DNA from: Hymenobacter fodinae
Lineage (GTDB): Bacteria; Bacteroidota; Bacteroidia; Cytophagales; Hymenobacteraceae
Assembly (NCBI RefSeq): GCF_004745825.1
Contig: NZ_SRLA01000006.1
Coordinates: 62,001-126,000 of the forward strand
DNA: 64,000 nt
Direction: 5' to 3'
The notes under the pieces: model-generated
Databases searched by the model: none
Told to the model about the DNA's origin: nothing
The model's input: only the letters and a program-made list of their open reading frames with translations
Part shown: piece by piece, positions 60,229 to 64,000 of the stretch
Layout of the letters: every line of letters begins with the position of its first letter
Numbering within the stretch: the first letter of the stretch is position 1
Position numbers and translations under genes: made by a program

Positions 60229-62505
60229 ATGGACAACTTAGTCAGAAGGTTATTAAAAGCCTCGTGTGCGCTTGCGCTAACGGCGGCTGTGGCCCAACCT
60301 GCCCTGGCCCAAAGCACGCGTAAACAGCTTAAGACTGCTAATAAGTACTTTGAACAGGAGAACTACCGGGCTTCTATTCCTTTCTACGAACAAGTATTAG
60401 CCAAGGAGCCAAACAATGCCTTAGCACTGTTCCGCGCTGGTATTGCCTACATGTCTTTCGACAAGGAAAAGGCAAGTGACTATATTTATAAAGCGCAGAA
60501 GCTCAAGCCGAAAGTTGCTAAAGATGTAGAATACTGGCTGGGCCGCGTTGATCACCTGAACTACAACTTCGACGAAGCTATTCAGCACTTCCAGGCGTAC
60601 AACACGACCCTGAAGCAGAAGGATACGCGCAAGAAGGACTTGGCGCAGTTGATTCAGCACAGCAAAAATGCGAAAGTGCAATTCAACAGCCCTAAGGACA
60701 TCTTTGTTAAGAACCTTGGCCCCACCATCAACACGCAGTACTCTGAGCACAGCCCCGTTATCTCTGCTGATGACAAGCTTTTGCTGTTCACTTCGCGGGG
60801 TGAGAACGTAACTGGTGCTGGTAGCACAAATTCCAAGGACAAGGGCAACGTTGCCTCTGACGGCGAATATTACGAAGACATCTTCGAGGCCAAACGCATC
60901 GACGAAGACGAGTGGGAAAAGCCCCGTTCGCTGAGCGGCGCCCTCAACGGCAAAGGCCACGATGCTTCCATTCAGGTGTTCGATAATGACACCAAAATGC
61001 TGATGTATCGCCAAGATGAGAATGGTGACATTTTCTACTCTGAGCGCTCGGGTGGCGACTGGACGGCTCCTAAGAAGCTGAACGGTAACATCAACTCCAA
61101 AGCGTATGAGTCGGATGCGTACATCACGCCCGACGGACAGACGATCTACTTCTCCACGGGTAAGTTCTCTGAAGACGGTACGCTGGATATTTATTACTCT
61201 ACCCGCCAGCCGGGTGGCGACTGGGGACCTGCTAAGTCGTTGGGTACGGCCATAAACACGCAGTACGATGATGATAGCCCTTATTTGAGCCGGGATGGTA
61301 AAACACTGTACTTCTCTTCGCGTGGCCACAACACCATGGGTGGCTACGACATCTTTAAGTCAGAGTGGGATTCAGTAGGCAACAAGTGGGGCCGCCCCGA
61401 GAACATGGGCTACCCCATCAACACGCCTGACGATGATACCTACTACCGCTTAAGCCCTGATGGTAGCTACGCGTACTTGTCGTCGTACCGGATCGGTGGG
61501 TACGGTGAGAAGGACATCTACACCATTAACTACATTAAGAACGCCATTATCCGCGGTAAGGTGTTCAGCAAGCGTGACAGCAGCACGGTTATTCCAGGTG
61601 TGGAGCTGGTATTTAGCGGCACTCAGGCAGATAAAACTGCTCTGAGCTACCGTGATGTGACCAAGCCCGAAACCGGCGACTATTCGGTGAACGTGCTTTC
61701 GGGCCGTACCTACCAAGTGGCTGTTTCGAAGGATGGAAAGAATATCGAGACGCAGGAATTTGCCGTGCCGATTTCAACCAACGACTCTACGGTAGTTGAG
61801 AAGAACTTCTACGTTGACTACATCGACACCACGTCGATGATGGCCTCGCAGTTCAAGAAGATCTACTTCGATACTGATAAGTATAACCTGCGTCCGGAGT
61901 CAATTCAGGAGTTGAACAACATTTCGAACATCCTGAAGGCCAACCCCGGTATCAACATCTCTATCGAAGGTCACTGCGACTCGCGCAACACCGACGAGTA
62001 CAACATTGTACTGGGTCAAAACCGGGCTAATGCCGCTTACAACTACCTGAAGAAGTCGGGGGTAGGCGAAACCCGCATGGTAACTGTGAGCTACGGTGAG
62101 CGTCGTCCGGCTGCGCCGAACGATTCGCCCGAAAACATGCAGCTGAACCGCCGCGTTGAGTTCCGCGTGATTTTGAAAGAAGGCGAAACGATGCCTCAGT
62201 TCAACACCGGTACGGGTACTGGCACGGGCACAGGAACTAGCGGTACTACTGGTACCAGCACTTCCAGCAGCTCTAACAGCTCAACCCGCACCACGGTGCC
62301 GTTGGCCCCAGGTAAGAGCAAAGCCAAACTGCCCGATGGTACCAAGGTGAAAACCAAGGTAGACGAGGACAGCGACAAAGTAAAAGTGAAAACCAAAGGC
62401 GCCAACGACGAGAAAAGCAAGACCGTAACGAAAGACGGTACTATTGACTCGAAAGTGAAAGAAGCCGACGGCGCGAAGACCAAAGTGAAGACCGACAACG
62501 ACTAA
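60229..62505 (+). CDS. porE: PorE-like TPR/PD40/OmpA protein with an unusual charged tail
   Basis: A 758-residue cell-envelope protein. In order: signal peptide (LALTAAVAQPALAQS), TPR region (about 32-150), PD40/WD40-like propeller repeats (about 165-430; SPVISADDKLLLFTSRG, DAYITPDGQTIYFSTGKFS, SPYLSRDGKTLYFSSRG), a CarboxypepD_reg-like domain (about 440-515), then OmpA_C (KKIYFDTDKYNLR to NRRVEFRVI, about 543-647), which binds peptidoglycan. This is the PorE/type IX secretion architecture. A 100-residue tail follows: a Gly-Thr run, then Lys/Asp-rich DGTKVKTKVDED-like repeats. Start ATG 60229, not the GTG at 60178, because it begins the signal peptide. Codon use looks optimised. Confidence 0.85.
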   Translation: MDNLVRRLLKASCALALTAAVAQPALAQSTRKQLKTANKYFEQENYRASIPFYEQVLAKEPNNALALFRAGIAYMSFDKEKASDYIYKAQKLKPKVAKDVEYWLGRVDHLNYNFDEAIQHFQAYNTTLKQKDTRKKDLAQLIQHSKNAKVQFNSPKDIFVKNLGPTINTQYSEHSPVISADDKLLLFTSRGENVTGAGSTNSKDKGNVASDGEYYEDIFEAKRIDEDEWEKPRSLSGALNGKGHDASIQVFDNDTKMLMYRQDENGDIFYSERSGGDWTAPKKLNGNINSKAYESDAYITPDGQTIYFSTGKFSEDGTLDIYYSTRQPGGDWGPAKSLGTAINTQYDDDSPYLSRDGKTLYFSSRGHNTMGGYDIFKSEWDSVGNKWGRPENMGYPINTPDDDTYYRLSPDGSYAYLSSYRIGGYGEKDIYTINYIKNAIIRGKVFSKRDSSTVIPGVELVFSGTQADKTALSYRDVTKPETGDYSVNVLSGRTYQVAVSKDGKNIETQEFAVPISTNDSTVVEKNFYVDYIDTTSMMASQFKKIYFDTDKYNLRPESIQELNNISNILKANPGINISIEGHCDSRNTDEYNIVLGQNRANAAYNYLKKSGVGETRMVTVSYGERRPAAPNDSPENMQLNRRVEFRVILKEGETMPQFNTGTGTGTGTGTSGTTGTSTSSSSNSSTRTTVPLAPGKSKAKLPDGTKVKTKVDEDSDKVKVKTKGANDEKSKTVTKDGTIDSKVKEADGAKTKVKTDND

Positions 62506-62523
62506 TCGTCTTAAGGTCAAGCC

Positions 62524-62562
62524 AAAAACGGGTCGGGCATATTGCCCGACCCGTTTTTTTTC
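62524..62562 (+). terminator. Terminator of the PorE-like gene
   Basis: Perfect 16-bp stem (62524-62539 with 62543-62558), loop TAT, then extra T residues, 19 bases after the stop. Confidence 0.93.
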
Positions 62563-62634
62563 AACATAATGCCGGGGTTGGCGTTATGATGAAACAATTT
62601 TGCCCTTGTTTTGCCGTTCTTCGCATTAAGCACT

Positions 62635-63363
62635 ATGGCCGTAGTACCCTACAAAGACGACACCGCCGGCAAGAAGTCGCAGGTGGCGCACATGTTCAAC
62701 AGCATTGCTGGTAAGTACGATTTCCTGAACCACTTTCTGAGTGCAGGCACTGATATTTACTGGCGCCGCAAGGCCGTGAGTGAGCTAAAGCAGCTACGGC
62801 CAGCTCGTATCTTGGATATTGCTACCGGTACAGCTGATTTTGCAATTGAGACGTTGCGCGCGGCGGCTCCTGATGCCAAGGTCACCGGTGTTGACATCTC
62901 GGAGGGCATGCTGGACGTAGGGCGGCGTAAGCTGGAAGCCAAAGGGCTCAGCAACCGTATCCAGCTGGAGCTAGGTGATTCTGAAAACCTGCCCTTCGCC
63001 GACAATGAGTTTGACGCAGTTACCGCCTCATTTGGGGTGCGCAACTTCGAGAACTTAGAAAAAGGGTTAGCGGAAATGCGACGGGTGCTGAGGCCCGGAG
63101 GCAAGCTGGTAGTGTTGGAGTTTTCCAAGCCTACTGCCTTCCCGCTCAAACAGGCCTACAACTTTTACTTCCGGCAGATTTTGCCGGTGTTCGGTAAACT
63201 GATTTCAAAAGACAATTCTGCCTATACCTACCTGCCCGAATCGGTGCAGGCATTTCCGGATGGCCCCGACTTTTTGGCTATTCTGCGTAAGGTTGGCTTT
63301 ACCTCTCCTGCATGGCAACCCCTCACGTTCGGCATCAGCTCCATTTATACCGCACAAAAGTAA
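62635..63363 (+). CDS. ubiE: Demethylmenaquinone methyltransferase UbiE/MenG
   Basis: A 242-residue SAM methyltransferase for the last step of menaquinone synthesis. VAHMFNSIAGKYDFLNHFLS is the family start, LDIATGTADFAIE the SAM motif I, and VVLEFSKPTAFP is typical. Menaquinone is the usual quinone in Bacteroidota. The ATG at 62635 was preferred to a TTG at 62611. The following porT gene overlaps its end, which is the usual ubiE-porT arrangement in this phylum. Confidence 0.95.
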   Translation: MAVVPYKDDTAGKKSQVAHMFNSIAGKYDFLNHFLSAGTDIYWRRKAVSELKQLRPARILDIATGTADFAIETLRAAAPDAKVTGVDISEGMLDVGRRKLEAKGLSNRIQLELGDSENLPFADNEFDAVTASFGVRNFENLEKGLAEMRRVLRPGGKLVVLEFSKPTAFPLKQAYNFYFRQILPVFGKLISKDNSAYTYLPESVQAFPDGPDFLAILRKVGFTSPAWQPLTFGISSIYTAQK

Positions 63364-64000
63364 GCCGCTATGGCCTGCTCTTGTTGGCCGCCGCTACCCT
63401 TCCGCTTGCCGCTCAAGCGCAGAAAAAAAGCCGCAGCAGCGCTAGTCGCGGAAGAAACGGACAGGTAAAATCTGTTACAACGGAGAACCTCCCTGGCTAT
63501 GATAGCCGGCCATTACATCTAGGCCTCTACATCGCGCCGAACTTCTCACGCTACAACATTGAGCAGTCACCGGCTTATTTCAGTCAAGGGGTTTCGGCCA
63601 ACTCCATGATTAGCCCGGGACTGTCGGTAGGCTTTCTTGGCGATTTTCGGATTACCGATTATCTGACCTTCAACTTCGCGCCGGGCGTGAGCTTCATGAC
63701 GCGGCGGGTTGAGTTCAAGGAGTTGGGGTATAGCCCACAGGAATCGGAAGATCCGGAGCCAGGAAAAATTGTCAACCAGGAAATTGCCAGCACCCAGGTA
63801 GATCTGCCGTTGCTATTCAAGCTAAAATCAGAACGGCGGCGAAATACGCGGCTGTACATTGTGGGAGGGGTGAAACCCAACTTCAACATCGGCAACCGGC
63901 GCAAAGACCCGGAAGTGAACCTGCTGCAGGCGGCAAATTCCGACGTGGCCATTGAGTATGGGGTAGGCCTGGACTTGTTCTACCCATTCTTCAAGTTTTC
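63312..64000 (+). CDS. porT: Type IX secretion / gliding protein PorT, partial at right edge
   Basis: The frame runs off the right edge; about 229 codons are seen. It contains a signal peptide (YGLLLLAAATLPLAAQAQ), then beta-barrel strands: LHLGLYIAPNFSRYNIEQ, ISPGLSVGFLGDFRITDYL, FNFAPGVSFMTRRVEFKE and STQVDLPLLFKLKSERRRNT, the last close to the PorT motif 'T.id.PL..K..S.R..N'. PorT is an outer-membrane component of type IX secretion. The only in-frame start upstream of the signal peptide is ATG 63312, inside ubiE (52-base overlap). The neighbourhood (ubiE upstream) supports the call. Confidence 0.88.
   Translation, partial: MATPHVRHQLHLYRTKVSRYGLLLLAAATLPLAAQAQKKSRSSASRGRNGQVKSVTTENLPGYDSRPLHLGLYIAPNFSRYNIEQSPAYFSQGVSANSMISPGLSVGFLGDFRITDYLTFNFAPGVSFMTRRVEFKELGYSPQESEDPEPGKIVNQEIASTQVDLPLLFKLKSERRRNTRLYIVGGVKPNFNIGNRRKDPEVNLLQAANSDVAIEYGVGLDLFYPFFKF

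Noticed and set aside
60421..61329. A 302-codon minus-strand frame
   Set aside because: A long shadow of the PorE-like gene; Arg/Val-rich with no domain, caused by codon bias.
63260..63445. A 61-codon plus-strand frame across the ubiE end
   Set aside because: It is in a different frame from the porT coding sequence, which explains this stretch.

Overview
The window reads as chromosomal DNA of a Bacteroidota bacterium of the Cytophagales, most likely Hymenobacter or a close relative. The evidence is a GC-rich coding style, almost no Shine-Dalgarno sites, promoters with the Bacteroidota -7 element TAnnTTTG, and typical genes: a PorE-like TPR/PD40/OmpA protein, ubiE followed by porT (type IX secretion), a DUF5606 protein, and a LytS/LytTR pair. 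The gene content is mostly ordinary chromosomal. I see no rRNA, tRNA, CRISPR array, transposase, integrase or phage gene.

Layout. 1-4.4 kb: the end of an MpaB-type oxygenase, a frameshifted DUF2809 gene, an aldehyde dehydrogenase, and an ECF sigma/anti-sigma pair. 4.5-8.9 kb: a stand-alone H-NOX protein, then an arsenosugar-type cluster (AhpD-like protein, ArsS radical SAM, rhodanese lipoprotein, TIGR04282-type glycosyltransferase, exported lipoprotein). 8.9-15.5 kb, minus strand: two glycosyltransferase operons, one led by a radical SAM enzyme whose stop overlaps the next start, with the peroxiredoxin bcp between them. 15.8-17.6 kb: a LytS-type histidine kinase and LytTR regulator, also coupled by an ATGA overlap. 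17.6-22.8 kb: gene-poor DNA, small exported proteins, a hydrolase, and the decayed 3' end of a second bcp. 22.9-26.0 kb: a three-gene redox operon (FAD oxidoreductase, small membrane protein with a natural His6 tail, membrane polyferredoxin). 26.2-35.2 kb: a disordered protein, a CarboxypepD_reg protein, an APC permease, a large exported propeller-like protein, a HEXXH lipoprotein and CorA. 35.3-42.2 kb: a surface-polysaccharide region (GNAT/FemAB-like protein, flippase, GT2, two polytopic membrane proteins). 42.3-51.0 kb: acyl-ACP desaturase, two PliI-like lipoproteins, DUF427, a VWA/MoxR pair, cyclophilin, fasciclin lipoprotein, a beta-hydroxyacid dehydrogenase. 51.1-64 kb: rsgA, waaA, GNAT, peroxiredoxin plus Fur/PerR-type regulator, aspartokinase, fbp, DUF5606, TonB-like protein, engB, the PorE-like gene, ubiE and porT.

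The most unusual signal is not a gene. The 7-mer CTAGGCC (or its complement GGCCTAG) occurs close to 90 times by eye, roughly ten times chance expectation. It is concentrated in gene ends and intergenic DNA. In at least ten genes the TAG stop codon lies inside it, and it forms the outer arms of a 23-bp perfect terminator hairpin. A second recurring theme is -7 elements ending only 4-5 bases before the ATG, which implies leaderless mRNAs, including a divergent pair at 40.56-40.61 kb.
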